From positions 1-34,023 of the forward strand of contig CALMKO010000029.1 in NCBI GenBank assembly GCA_937867415.1: a stretch of 34,023 bases of DNA, in the 5' to 3' direction. Source of the DNA: an uncultured Verrucomicrobiota bacterium. GTDB taxonomy: Bacteria; Verrucomicrobiota; Verrucomicrobiia; Verrucomicrobiales; Akkermansiaceae. The notes below the pieces were generated by a model. It was not told the origin of the DNA, made no database searches, and worked only from the letters and a program-made list of their open reading frames with translations. A program made the translations under genes and the position numbers. Positions 20,103 through 28,808 of this stretch are shown piece after piece. Numbering within the stretch: position 1 is the first letter of the stretch; every line of letters starts with the position of its first letter.

Positions 20103-20130
20103 TCATCCCCGCATTTCAGCTTTCACCAAA

Positions 20131-21369
20131 ATGCCAACCGTCCCCATTTTAATGCCACAGCTCGGCGAGTCCATCGCCGAGGCCACCGTCATCCGCCTCG
20201 GCATCGCCGTGGGGGATGCTGTCCGCACGGACCAGGAAATCATCGAGGTGGAAACCAACAAGGCGGTGATGGGGGTGACCACGCTCTGCGATGGAGTCGT
20301 CTCGGAATTGCGGGCCCAGGAAGGCGTTTCCTATTCCGTCGGAACGTTGTTAGGCCTGCTTGAGGTGACAGATGCGGAAGTGGCGCGAACCGGCGTGGAA
20401 TCGCTCGAATCGATCGAAACCAAGCGGATCGCCTCGCAGCAGGCCTCCAACCCGACGCAGGCGGAGGCGAACCTGCACTTCGCCCTGGATGATGACGCTT
20501 ACGAAGAAGCACCCGCCGTGGTGCCAAGCGTCAAAGGTCTGCCCGTGCCCACCGGAGTTCTGGGTGCTCATTACATTTCCCCGAGGATGAGGGCGCGCAT
20601 GGATGATCTCGGAATCCGCGAGGCAGACATCTCTGCCATCGTCGGCACCGGCGCGGGTGGCCGGGTCACGGTGGAGGACCTGGAGCGCTTCCTCGACTAT
20701 CTCGATGCCTGGCCGAGTTCCCCGGCGTCTCCCATGCGTCTGGCCGTGGCGGACGCCATGCGCCGCAGTTGGACCCGCCCGCTGGCGACGGTGGGCCTGC
20801 CGCTGCTTCTGGACCGGGCGCTCGATCACCGCCGCGGGCAGAATCCCAAGCCGGGCCTGACACTCTATCTGCTCCGGGCCTTCGCGCTAGCCCTCACGGA
20901 AAGCCCAGCCACCGCCGGATACCTCATCGGTGACAAGGTCGTGCACCCCCGGTCCTTCGACATCGGCGTGGCCGTCCAGGTGGAAGACGGGGTGCTTGTT
21001 CCGGTGGTGCGAAAGGTGGACCAGAAGCCTCTGGCGGAACTCGTCGCCGAGTATGATGATCTGGTGGATCGCGCGCGCCGGCGCCGCCTGACGGAACAGG
21101 ATTGCAGCGGCGGCATCGCCACCGTGACGAATTTCGGAACCTTCGGCCTCACCACCGGAACGCCGATTCCGCTGCCTAACGAAACCTTGATCCTCGGGAT
21201 CGGTGCCGGGGCGAAGCGGCCGGTGTGGAGCGCGCAGATCGAGGCGTTCGTCCCGGCGACCGAGGCGGACCTGCTCCTCACCTTCGACCACCGGGTAGTT
21301 GACGGCGGCGGCGCGGGTGTCCTGCTCAACCGCGTGGCGGCCCTTCTTCAAAAACCCGCCGATCTCTAA
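20131..21369 (+). CDS. Dihydrolipoamide acyltransferase E2 component
   Basis: Lipoyl domain LMPQLGESIAEATVIRLGIAVGDAVRTDQEIIEVETNKAVM; peripheral subunit-binding domain ISPRMRARMDDLGIREADISAIVGTGAGGRVTVEDLE; catalytic FDHRVVDGGGAG. Trimmed to ATG 20131. Confidence 0.93.
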   Translation: MPTVPILMPQLGESIAEATVIRLGIAVGDAVRTDQEIIEVETNKAVMGVTTLCDGVVSELRAQEGVSYSVGTLLGLLEVTDAEVARTGVESLESIETKRIASQQASNPTQAEANLHFALDDDAYEEAPAVVPSVKGLPVPTGVLGAHYISPRMRARMDDLGIREADISAIVGTGAGGRVTVEDLERFLDYLDAWPSSPASPMRLAVADAMRRSWTRPLATVGLPLLLDRALDHRRGQNPKPGLTLYLLRAFALALTESPATAGYLIGDKVVHPRSFDIGVAVQVEDGVLVPVVRKVDQKPLAELVAEYDDLVDRARRRRLTEQDCSGGIATVTNFGTFGLTTGTPIPLPNETLILGIGAGAKRPVWSAQIEAFVPATEADLLLTFDHRVVDGGGAGVLLNRVAALLQKPADL

Positions 21370-21389
21370 CCCCTGCTCCCGACTCCATT

Positions 21390-22028
21390 TTGGAACCTGT
21401 TGAAAAAATTGGTAAGATCGACATCCCGAAGAAGGCAATCTATCGGTTGTCGATCTATTACCGCTGCCTTCAGAAGTTGAGCTCCAACGAATTGGACACC
21501 GTAAGTTCCACCACCCTCGCGCGTGCGGCCGGAGTGAAGCCCGCGCAGCTGCGCAAGGACTTGGCTTACTTCGGTCAATTCGGCACACGGGGTCTTGGCT
21601 ATCCGGTGGAGATCCTGGCCGCGACGATTCGTGAAGCTCTGGGACGGGAGCACCTCCAGCCGGTCATCCTGGTCGGGGCCGGTAATCTGGGCTCGGCCTT
21701 GCTGCGCTACCACGGATTTGAAAAAGAAGGCTTCGAGGTCATCGCCGCGTTCGATGCGAATCCGGAAGCCACCCGTGCCCGTGGGGTAACCATTCCGGTG
21801 TTCGCTGACTCGGAGTTGGAGTCGTTTATCAAATCGGAGTCCGTGAAGCTCGCCATCCTCTGCGTGCCGGTCGAGTTTGCGCAGGCCGTGGTCAATCGAC
21901 TGGTGGCGGCGGGCATTCAAGGCGTGCTCAATTTCTCGCCGATCGTGCTTGAGGTAGGCCCGGAAGTCACCGTCAACAACGTGGATCTGGCGCTGGAACT
22001 CGAACACCTCAGCTACTTCATCCGATAA
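21390..22028 (+). CDS. rex: Redox-sensing transcriptional repressor Rex
   Basis: IPKKAIYRLSIYYRCL...VSSTTLARAAGVKPAQLRKDLAYFGQFGTRGLGYPV; Rossmann VILVGAGNLGSALLRYHGF; TTG start. Confidence 0.95.
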   Translation: MEPVEKIGKIDIPKKAIYRLSIYYRCLQKLSSNELDTVSSTTLARAAGVKPAQLRKDLAYFGQFGTRGLGYPVEILAATIREALGREHLQPVILVGAGNLGSALLRYHGFEKEGFEVIAAFDANPEATRARGVTIPVFADSELESFIKSESVKLAILCVPVEFAQAVVNRLVAAGIQGVLNFSPIVLEVGPEVTVNNVDLALELEHLSYFIR

Positions 22029-22029
22029 A

Positions 22030-22632
22030 ATGCCAGAGATACCGGAAAATCATTCTAAAGTTTCCGGTGGATCATCCGTTACTTTGGAAGTGCCATCTCC
22101 AGAACTTGATGATTCCTCCGGCAGCTCCAGTCGCGAGCGGTTCATCGAGCAGGCGCTGCACGATTACGAATCACCACTCATCGGCTATGCATTCACCCTG
22201 CTCAATGACATCGACAGCGCCCGGGACGTGGTTCAGGATACCTTCCTGCGGCTCTGTCGTCAGGATCCCGCAAAGGTCCAGGATCAGCTCAAGGCCTGGC
22301 TTTTTACGGTTTGCCGGAATCGTGCTTTCGATGTGCTGCGCAAAGAAAAGCGCACGGAACCTCTCGAAGAAATCCACTGGCAAAAGGTCGCCGGTCCCGG
22401 CCTCCAACCCGATGAACGCCTCGATCTCCAGGAACGGCTTGCCCAGCTGCGCTCCCTCTTGAGTCATCTCACACCCAATCAACGCGAAGTGATCATCCTC
22501 AAGTTCCAACAAGGCCTGACCTATCAGGAAATCCATCAGGTCACCAGTCTCAGCACCAGCAACATCGGATTCCTGATCCACGCCGGATTGAGGCGCCTGC
22601 GGGACTCCCTGCCTGACGATCTGCTTTCTTAA
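22030..22632 (+). CDS. ECF-type RNA polymerase sigma-70 family factor
   Basis: Region 2: LIGYAFTLLNDIDSARDVVQDTFLRLCRQ...LKAWLFTVCRNRAFDVLRKEKR; region 4: LSHLTPNQREVIILKFQQGLTYQEIHQVTSLSTSNIGFLIHAGLRRLRDSL. Confidence 0.92.
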   Translation: MPEIPENHSKVSGGSSVTLEVPSPELDDSSGSSSRERFIEQALHDYESPLIGYAFTLLNDIDSARDVVQDTFLRLCRQDPAKVQDQLKAWLFTVCRNRAFDVLRKEKRTEPLEEIHWQKVAGPGLQPDERLDLQERLAQLRSLLSHLTPNQREVIILKFQQGLTYQEIHQVTSLSTSNIGFLIHAGLRRLRDSLPDDLLS

Positions 22633-22653
22633 ATCAAGCCATTCCAAGAATTC

Positions 22654-23874
22654 ATGAGACTCTATCCAGAAGACCCCCGGCTCAGCGCCTACGCCTTGGG
22701 TGAGCTTGATGCGGAAGAAGCTGCCGCAGTCGAAAGCGCTGCCGCCGCCGATCCTTCACTTCAACAGGTCATCGACGATTCCGCTGCGATGCAAGGCCTG
22801 CTGGAAAAGCGGCTTGCGATCCGCCCGGTGAGCATGCTTCCCAAGCAGCGTGAGAATGTGCTGCGGGCATCCCAAGGAGAGTTACGCCTGGAAAGGCCAG
22901 CTGCCTTCGCCTCCTTCTGTGAAATCATGAAGCCCCGGCTCATCCCTGCGGCGGCGGTGCTCGTACTCAGTGCGGCAACCCTGATCCTGCTTCAGATGCC
23001 CGACGATGAAGCCCCGCCACTCGCCCAGAAATCACCGCCCACCCAAGCGCCTGTCGCTGCGGCGGAGCCTCCACCACCCCTCAAGCCGACTCCGCCGTGG
23101 TCTCCCCACCGCGGCTCGGTGAAGGTCGCTGATTTTCCAACCTTCCAAGTCCCCATCCAAGTCGGCTCGGGAAACCTGGATCTGATCCGGAAATCCATCC
23201 TCGACGAAGAAAAGCTGCCCGCCGTCAAACAGGTCAGGCTTGAGGAGATTTTAAACGCATTCCCACTCCGGCTCAACGGCGTGACCGCGCTTGCGAAGCG
23301 ACCCGCGGGGAATTGGCATCCTGACAATCGCGACAGCGGAATCACCTCACACCTCGCGACGCTTTCCACGGAAATGATCGCGTGCCCCTGGAAGCCTTCC
23401 GCAACGTTGTTGTTGGTTTCCCTGCGGGGAAATGCGCAGGCGGATTGCGAGGCCAAGTTGGTGTTCCGCCCGAATCCATCCACCGTTCTCCGCTACCGGC
23501 TTCTCGGGTCCACCTCGGACACGGGCGAGCCGGCCGCCAGTAGCTCCAGTCGCCTCGCTGCCAAGGCGGCTACCACGCTCGCCATCGAGATCGAGCCATC
23601 CGGTGCGGACCTTGACTTCGGCGCGCTCGAGTGGTTCATCAACTCCGCCCAGGCCCCGTCCATCTCCCTCATGCGCAACGACGAGGCGGAACCCTCAAAC
23701 GACGCCCGTTTCGCGGTCCTCGCCTGCACCTACGCCCAGTGGCTCGCAGGCGAGCAAGTCGGCTTCATCGACGCGGACATCGTCGCCGCCCTCGCACGCG
23801 AAGTCGCCTCGGGAAAACTCGAAGCGGACCGCGTGGAATTCCTGTCGATCATCGACAAGTCATTGCACTTGTGA
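22654..23874 (+). CDS. Putative membrane anti-sigma factor with YfbK-like flanking domains but no vWA domain
   Basis: 21 nt after the ECF sigma; N-terminal DPRLSAYALGELDAEEAAAVESAAAADPSLQ; TM LIPAAAVLVLSAATLILL; YfbK-like LIRKSILDEEKLPAVKQVRLEEILNAFP...CPWKPSATLLLVSLRG then AKLVFRPNPSTVLRYRLLG...FAVLACTYAQWLAG...DADIVAALAREVASGKLEADRVEFLSIIDKSL. Confidence 0.65.
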   Translation: MRLYPEDPRLSAYALGELDAEEAAAVESAAAADPSLQQVIDDSAAMQGLLEKRLAIRPVSMLPKQRENVLRASQGELRLERPAAFASFCEIMKPRLIPAAAVLVLSAATLILLQMPDDEAPPLAQKSPPTQAPVAAAEPPPPLKPTPPWSPHRGSVKVADFPTFQVPIQVGSGNLDLIRKSILDEEKLPAVKQVRLEEILNAFPLRLNGVTALAKRPAGNWHPDNRDSGITSHLATLSTEMIACPWKPSATLLLVSLRGNAQADCEAKLVFRPNPSTVLRYRLLGSTSDTGEPAASSSSRLAAKAATTLAIEIEPSGADLDFGALEWFINSAQAPSISLMRNDEAEPSNDARFAVLACTYAQWLAGEQVGFIDADIVAALAREVASGKLEADRVEFLSIIDKSLHL

Positions 23875-24076
23875 GGTGCTGCATCTCATCACCATCGCAT
23901 GGTTGAGCCCATCAGTGGCCGGACTTTCGGGGGGGCGCTCAATCCCCGCCCCTGACGATCTAACTTGATCTGCTGACAGTTTGAATTCGCCGGTTTGAAA
24001 GAGCACCTGGAACACCAACCCGGACACTGAGCGGATTTCAGCCAAGTGATCCGAAAAAGCGGGTGGGTGATTCCTA

Positions 24077-25090
24077 TCAATCTCCGAGGCAGAATAAAGC
24101 CTCCGCGCCTTTGCGCTCGATGAGAACAGCGGAGCCCACGGGTAACTTCCCAGTCACAGGCTCTCCATTGCCGACGCAGATCCATTGGTTGCCCGTGGTG
24201 AGGTAGTAGGTGGAAAATCCTCCGGAGATGCCATCCGTCACCCAGACTTTATCCGCTTCCACGGAGCTGTCGCTTTTTTGTAGGTCGTTTTCCAAACCGA
24301 GCGACTGGAGATCGGAGCAGGCGGGATAAGGGGTCGCGACGAGATTAAGGCCGGGCTTGACAACGTGGCGGGTCGGCCCGGTCTTGATTTCGCCGGTCGT
24401 GGTGATTTTTACGGCGGTTTTTCCCTTACGCTGAACGATTAGCCCGTCCACATGAACCAAAGGCACATCGCCGACAGGCTCGAGGGTGGCGGCGTCCACC
24501 CAGCCAGCGCTGCCATCCGGGTGTTGGAGGATGAAACAGCGACGGAAATCGCCGAACGTGGCGCCCTGCGGGATCAAGACGATGTCCGCACGATCTGGAT
24601 TCCCGCCGGAAAGAAGTCCGGTGAACCGCGGATTGAAAACCGAATTCAGGGTGGCGGCCGGGCGAAGACTGAACCGATCGCCCGGTTTCACGCCACTGGC
24701 GGCGAGATCATCGGACAAGGTGAGCCGGATACCTTGCCAACAGGTGATTTCCTGAATCACGCCGGCCTTGTCGCCGCTTGTGATTTCGAGGATGTAGGTC
24801 TTTCCAGCCGTGAGCGGGAGTTCGGATAGGACCTTGTCTTTGCCATTTAAAATGGAGAGTTCGGCGAAGTCTTTGCCAATGGACCCAATGCGGCCTTGGG
24901 TGACGACGTTGTGGTGGAGGCGAAGACCGACCAGGTTCATGCCCGGTTGCACCCCCCCGGAATCGAAGCCGTCTAATGCTGGGGAACCTCCAAGCGTAGC
25001 GAAACCTACGGGGGTGGTGAAGGCGGCTTCCACGGCGAATGCGGAGGTGCCGAGGCAAAGAAAAAGAGCGCAGCTAAGATTTCTTTTCAC
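24077..25090 (-). CDS. Secreted protein resembling the TIGR02597 family
   Basis: GTG start at 25090; signal peptide MKRNLSCALFLCLGTSAFAVEA; TTPVGFATLGG...GVQPGMNLVGLRLHHNVVTQGRIGSI...TYILEITSGDKAGVIQEITCWQGIRLTLSDDL. Confidence 0.6.
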   Translation of the reverse strand: MKRNLSCALFLCLGTSAFAVEAAFTTPVGFATLGGSPALDGFDSGGVQPGMNLVGLRLHHNVVTQGRIGSIGKDFAELSILNGKDKVLSELPLTAGKTYILEITSGDKAGVIQEITCWQGIRLTLSDDLAASGVKPGDRFSLRPAATLNSVFNPRFTGLLSGGNPDRADIVLIPQGATFGDFRRCFILQHPDGSAGWVDAATLEPVGDVPLVHVDGLIVQRKGKTAVKITTTGEIKTGPTRHVVKPGLNLVATPYPACSDLQSLGLENDLQKSDSSVEADKVWVTDGISGGFSTYYLTTGNQWICVGNGEPVTGKLPVGSAVLIERKGAEALFCLGD

Positions 25091-25505
25091 AAAAGAAAGG
25101 GAATCATTTCTGTTGGGTGACACAAGGTATTTCCGCCACCCTGTTCCGTCATGGCGCAAGATTGAAGTTACGACTCTGCCGAAGTCCCGATCCGATGCGG
25201 TCCACCGCATCCATCTTCCAAATGTTTGGACTTTCGGCGCGTTGAGGTGGCTAGGTGCGTCTTCAAGTCTCTCGTCATTGATGGCGCTGCGGAGCGACGA
25301 TCTTCAAGGACGGGTTTTGCGAGTGGAGCGATGGTGAGGGGATCGCTGAAAGAAAGCATGGCTTGTTGAATTCTCAACGGCTAAACCGGCGCATCACTCG
25401 GAGCTTGGTTAATGAACGAGTAAAACGGAATTCAGAGACAAACACCTTTTGGCGGCGCAAATCTTGATTTCTTGTCTTTCGTTACTGCCAGATGCCCCAA
25501 GGAGC

Positions 25506-25523
25506 GGCGGTCTCCGCACCGCC
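25506..25523. repeat. REP-like hairpin
   Basis: GGCGGT-CTCCGC-ACCGCC preceded by AGC; resembles the AGCGGCG hairpin at 33926. Confidence 0.5.
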
Positions 25524-25602
25524 GAAGCGCATGACGTGCCGATGAAGGAGAGCTTACGCGCTTTTTCATCGACCTGACATGCGCCCGGGCGAAGCGGATG
25601 GA

Positions 25603-26910
25603 TCAGCTTTGCTTCCAATCGCCGCGCACCGGGTGGCTCATGCGCCCGTTGAGTGCTTGCGGGGTGACGATGCGGTAAGCCTTCGGATCCCAAACGACCT
25701 CGTTGCCGGATTGGATGGCGAGCACCGAGAGGTGGCTGAGCGCGTCCGAGCGCACGGCATCCCCGATGGGCCCGATGGAGGGTGTATGGTCGCGCACGGC
25801 ATCCACGAAGGCTTTGTAATAGTTATTCTGATAGGGAACCCTCTTGGCATCCGGGCCTTGTTGTAAGCGGAACCACTCCATATTGCTGGCGGCGTAACCT
25901 CCGCGGCTGAGGCTGATCCAGCCCTTGCTGCCGAAGAAGGTGGTGCCGTCGTCACACCAATTCTGCCGGTAAGTATCAATCAATGGCTTCGCGATATTCG
26001 AGCTCATGAAATGCGACTTGATTCCGCCAGCAAACTCCATGTGGACGTCCCATGAGCTGATCGTGTTGAACAACGCATCGGGGGTCTCGACGGTTCCGGT
26101 CCCGCGGATCTTGAAGGGTCCTTGCTGATCATAGTCGAGCCCCCAAATGGAGATATCTAACGGATGCGCACCCCAACCGGCGATGAAGCCGATGGCGTAG
26201 TCCGAGCAATACCACGAACCTGAACCGGTGATGCGGTCCTTGGTGCAGGGTTTCATGGGTGCCGGGCCGAGGTAGAGATCGTAGTCGAGACCTTCCGGCA
26301 CGGGGATTTCCTCCAGCGATCCGCCGCCACTTCCTTTGGGGGCCCAGATATCGATGCGTTCGATATCGCCGATGGCTCCGTTGATCACGAGTTCGATGCC
26401 GCGGCGGAGAATTTCCTGGCTGCGCTGCTGGGTGCCGTATTGGAAAATGCGATCGTGTTTCACGCAAGCGTCGAGCATCGCCTTGTTCTGGGCCAGCGTG
26501 TGACCGAGCGGTTTCTCGACATAGACATCCTTGCCGGCACGGACGGCAGCGAGGCCGATGGGGACATGCCAGTGATCTGGCGTGGCAATGATGACGGCGT
26601 CGATTTCAGGATCGGCCAGCATCTCGCGGAAGTCGTTGAAGAGCTTGGGATCGTGGCCTTGGATTTCCTTCACCTTCTGTCCGGCAGCCTCGCGGCGCTG
26701 GCGGAAGGGATCGGCAATGGCGACCGACTTGGCTCCGGGCACGGACAGGAAATTATTCAACAATCCGGATCCTTGCCCGCCCACGCCAATGTGGCCGAGG
26801 CGGATGGTGCGACCGGATGCCTCCGCCGCTGCCGCGCGACGGGAGGAAAGAATGAATGGCGCGGCGAAGGCAGCGCTGGATGTGGTGAGAAAACGGCGAC
26901 GGGTAGTCAT
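25603..26910 (-). CDS. Gfo/Idh/MocA family oxidoreductase with twin-arginine signal
   Basis: MTTRRRFLTTSSAAFAAPFILSSRRAAAA; IRLGHIGVGGQGSGLLNNFL; AVIIATPDHWHVPIGLAAVRAGKDVYVEKPLGHTLAQNKAML. Confidence 0.93.
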   Translation of the reverse strand: MTTRRRFLTTSSAAFAAPFILSSRRAAAAEASGRTIRLGHIGVGGQGSGLLNNFLSVPGAKSVAIADPFRQRREAAGQKVKEIQGHDPKLFNDFREMLADPEIDAVIIATPDHWHVPIGLAAVRAGKDVYVEKPLGHTLAQNKAMLDACVKHDRIFQYGTQQRSQEILRRGIELVINGAIGDIERIDIWAPKGSGGGSLEEIPVPEGLDYDLYLGPAPMKPCTKDRITGSGSWYCSDYAIGFIAGWGAHPLDISIWGLDYDQQGPFKIRGTGTVETPDALFNTISSWDVHMEFAGGIKSHFMSSNIAKPLIDTYRQNWCDDGTTFFGSKGWISLSRGGYAASNMEWFRLQQGPDAKRVPYQNNYYKAFVDAVRDHTPSIGPIGDAVRSDALSHLSVLAIQSGNEVVWDPKAYRIVTPQALNGRMSHPVRGDWKQS

Positions 26911-26959
26911 GAGATTTGAGATTTGAGATTTGAGATTTGAGATTTGAGAATTGAGAATT
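26911..26959. repeat. Heptanucleotide tandem repeat (GAGATTT x5 + GAGAATT x2)
   Basis: Read directly: gagatttgagatttgagatttgagatttgagatttgagaattgagaatt, abutting the start codon of the oxidoreductase on the minus strand. Confidence 0.97.
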
Positions 26960-26960
26960 T

Positions 26961-27803
26961 TCAGACCGCCCATTGGCGGAGGCGTTCGGCGGAGACTTTG
27001 ACGGCTTCTTCGCCGGCGATTTCCAAGGTGGTGGGTCCATCGAAGCCGGTGGCGAGCAACTCCTTGACGATGGCTTCAATGCCGACGATGCCTGCACCGA
27101 GGGGGATGAGCCCCATGCCGCAGCCGAACTGGGTGCCTCGCTTGGGCAGCCATTCTTCCGGCATGTCTTTCCAGTGTACGTGCTTGATGCGCGGACCGAA
27201 GGTTTTCACGAACTCCAGCGGATCGCCACCGCCGAGCCAGGAGTTGCCGGTGTCCAGATTGATACCCACGGTGTCCTCATGGCCGAGTGCTTCGAGGATG
27301 CGGGACATGCCGTCCACGGTGTCGGTGAGGATGCCGTGGGGCTCTAACAAAAGCTCGATGCCGAAGGTTTCCGCCCAGCGGATCGGCTCGTGGAGTTTCT
27401 CGCGGATGCTGAAGAGCCGTTGCTCATCGCTGAGATGATGGCCGAAGTCGGTCTTGGGGTCGCCCTCGGTGGTGATGACTTGTTTGACGCCGAGGAAATG
27501 CGCGAGCTTGATCGCCTTGATGATTTCCGCCGTGGCGTAGCGGTCGGGCGAAGTCGGGTCTAACAAGTTTGCGTGGGCGCAGACGCTGGTGAGTGTGAGG
27601 TCGAATTCGCTGACCATGTCGAGGATGGTCGCCGGGTGGGAGTCCAGGCTGAAGGATGCGGAAAACCCGTATTCCGTGCCGAGCGTGGCACCGTCGTGGT
27701 TGTCGGTCAGATCCGCGTAGTCGAAGCCGAGCTCGCGGATGAGTTCGAATTGCCGCCGCATGGGCGAGAAGGGTTGGATGAGGGCGAAGCAGCCGATTTT
27801 CAT
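26961..27803 (-). CDS. Sugar phosphate isomerase/epimerase (TIM-barrel, AP endonuclease 2-like)
   Basis: MKIGCFALIQPFSPMRRQFELIRELGFDYADLTDNHDGA; LLLEPHGILTDTVDGMSRILEALGHEDTVGINLDTGNSWLGGGDPLEFVKTFGPRIKHVHWKD. Confidence 0.9.
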   Translation of the reverse strand: MKIGCFALIQPFSPMRRQFELIRELGFDYADLTDNHDGATLGTEYGFSASFSLDSHPATILDMVSEFDLTLTSVCAHANLLDPTSPDRYATAEIIKAIKLAHFLGVKQVITTEGDPKTDFGHHLSDEQRLFSIREKLHEPIRWAETFGIELLLEPHGILTDTVDGMSRILEALGHEDTVGINLDTGNSWLGGGDPLEFVKTFGPRIKHVHWKDMPEEWLPKRGTQFGCGMGLIPLGAGIVGIEAIVKELLATGFDGPTTLEIAGEEAVKVSAERLRQWAV

Positions 27804-27833
27804 AAGTTTTGTTGTGGTTTGTTAGGTAAAATT

Positions 27834-28628
27834 TCAGCGCGCCATGCGTTCGGCGTCCTCTTTGGTGGATGGCCAATCCGTCGCGGGCGGGAGGGTGACC
27901 TCGCCGGTGGCAGCCCACTCGGTGCCACGCTGCAGCAGGGTCTTCCAAGCGGTGTTTTTCATGGTGGTGGTGTCATGGCCGAGGAAGAGCGCAAAGCCGC
28001 GGCCGCCGCCGGACTCGGCGGTGAAGAGGATGTTCTCCGGGATGCCGCTGCCCGCGAATGCCGGGTCCGGTGTAACGCTGGCCAGGGCTTTGGCACCGGG
28101 TGCGACGAGGATTTTCTGCCAGAATTCATCCCGGATCCAGAAGGGCGCGAGGCCTCGGGTGATGGGGGACTCCTGCGAAGTGAAGGTGACTTGATTCACA
28201 TGGATCTGGCCGTGGCCGGTGCCGTCTTTCCACGTCCCGCAGGCGAGCTTCTGAAATTCCGGCCAATCGTAAAAAACCGAGCTGCCGGCATGAATGATGA
28301 CCAGCCCGCGGCCCTTGGCGATGTGGTCCAGGAACGCCTTTCTCGTTTCGGCAGACCAGGTTTCCTGAGGAGCGCCTTCGCCGTAGGTGTTATAATTGCC
28401 GAGGATCGCCGCATAGGGGGCGAAGGCCTCGGGTTTCATGGCTCCGACGTTTTCCTCAACATCCACCTCAAAGCGCCCGGTCTCCTCCAGAGCGGCGCGG
28501 ATGGCGGGGGTGGTTTGTTTCCAGTCGTGGTTGTTCGCGCCGCTCAGGATGAGAACGCGGGCTCTCCCCGCAGCGGTGGCCATGCAGGACAGGGTGACGA
28601 TGATCAAACAGGCACGAAATGAGTTCAT
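27834..28628 (-). CDS. ThuA-like domain protein, secreted
   Basis: MNSFRACLIIVTLSCMATAAGRARVLILSGANNHDWKQTTPAIRAALEETGRFEVDV; FLDHIAKGRGLVIIHAGSSVFYDWPEFQKLACGTWKDGTGHGQ. Confidence 0.88.
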   Translation of the reverse strand: MNSFRACLIIVTLSCMATAAGRARVLILSGANNHDWKQTTPAIRAALEETGRFEVDVEENVGAMKPEAFAPYAAILGNYNTYGEGAPQETWSAETRKAFLDHIAKGRGLVIIHAGSSVFYDWPEFQKLACGTWKDGTGHGQIHVNQVTFTSQESPITRGLAPFWIRDEFWQKILVAPGAKALASVTPDPAFAGSGIPENILFTAESGGGRGFALFLGHDTTTMKNTAWKTLLQRGTEWAATGEVTLPPATDWPSTKEDAERMAR

Positions 28629-28808
28629 GAATCTCCAAAACCCTACGACATCGGACAAGGGATTGCGTGCAAGTTCGGCCATTGGTAAATATTACACACC
28701 GAGAGGGGGCAAGCACCCGGAGATTTTGGGCTTAGACCTTGAGTCCGATGGCGCTTACCTCCGCTGGTGCTAGGGGAGGATTTCAAGCGTTCCCTCGGTC
28801 GATTTTCC

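Noticed and set aside
25091-25602. Roughly 510-bp gap with small ORFs (25168-25377, 25409-25693); considered a decayed gene
   Set aside because: No recognisable protein motif on either strand; contains a REP-like hairpin; insufficient evidence for a pseudogene
27573-28622. 349-aa plus-strand ORF opposite the isomerase/ThuA genes
   Set aside because: Shadow ORF spanning two well-supported minus-strand genes and their gap; no recognisable domain
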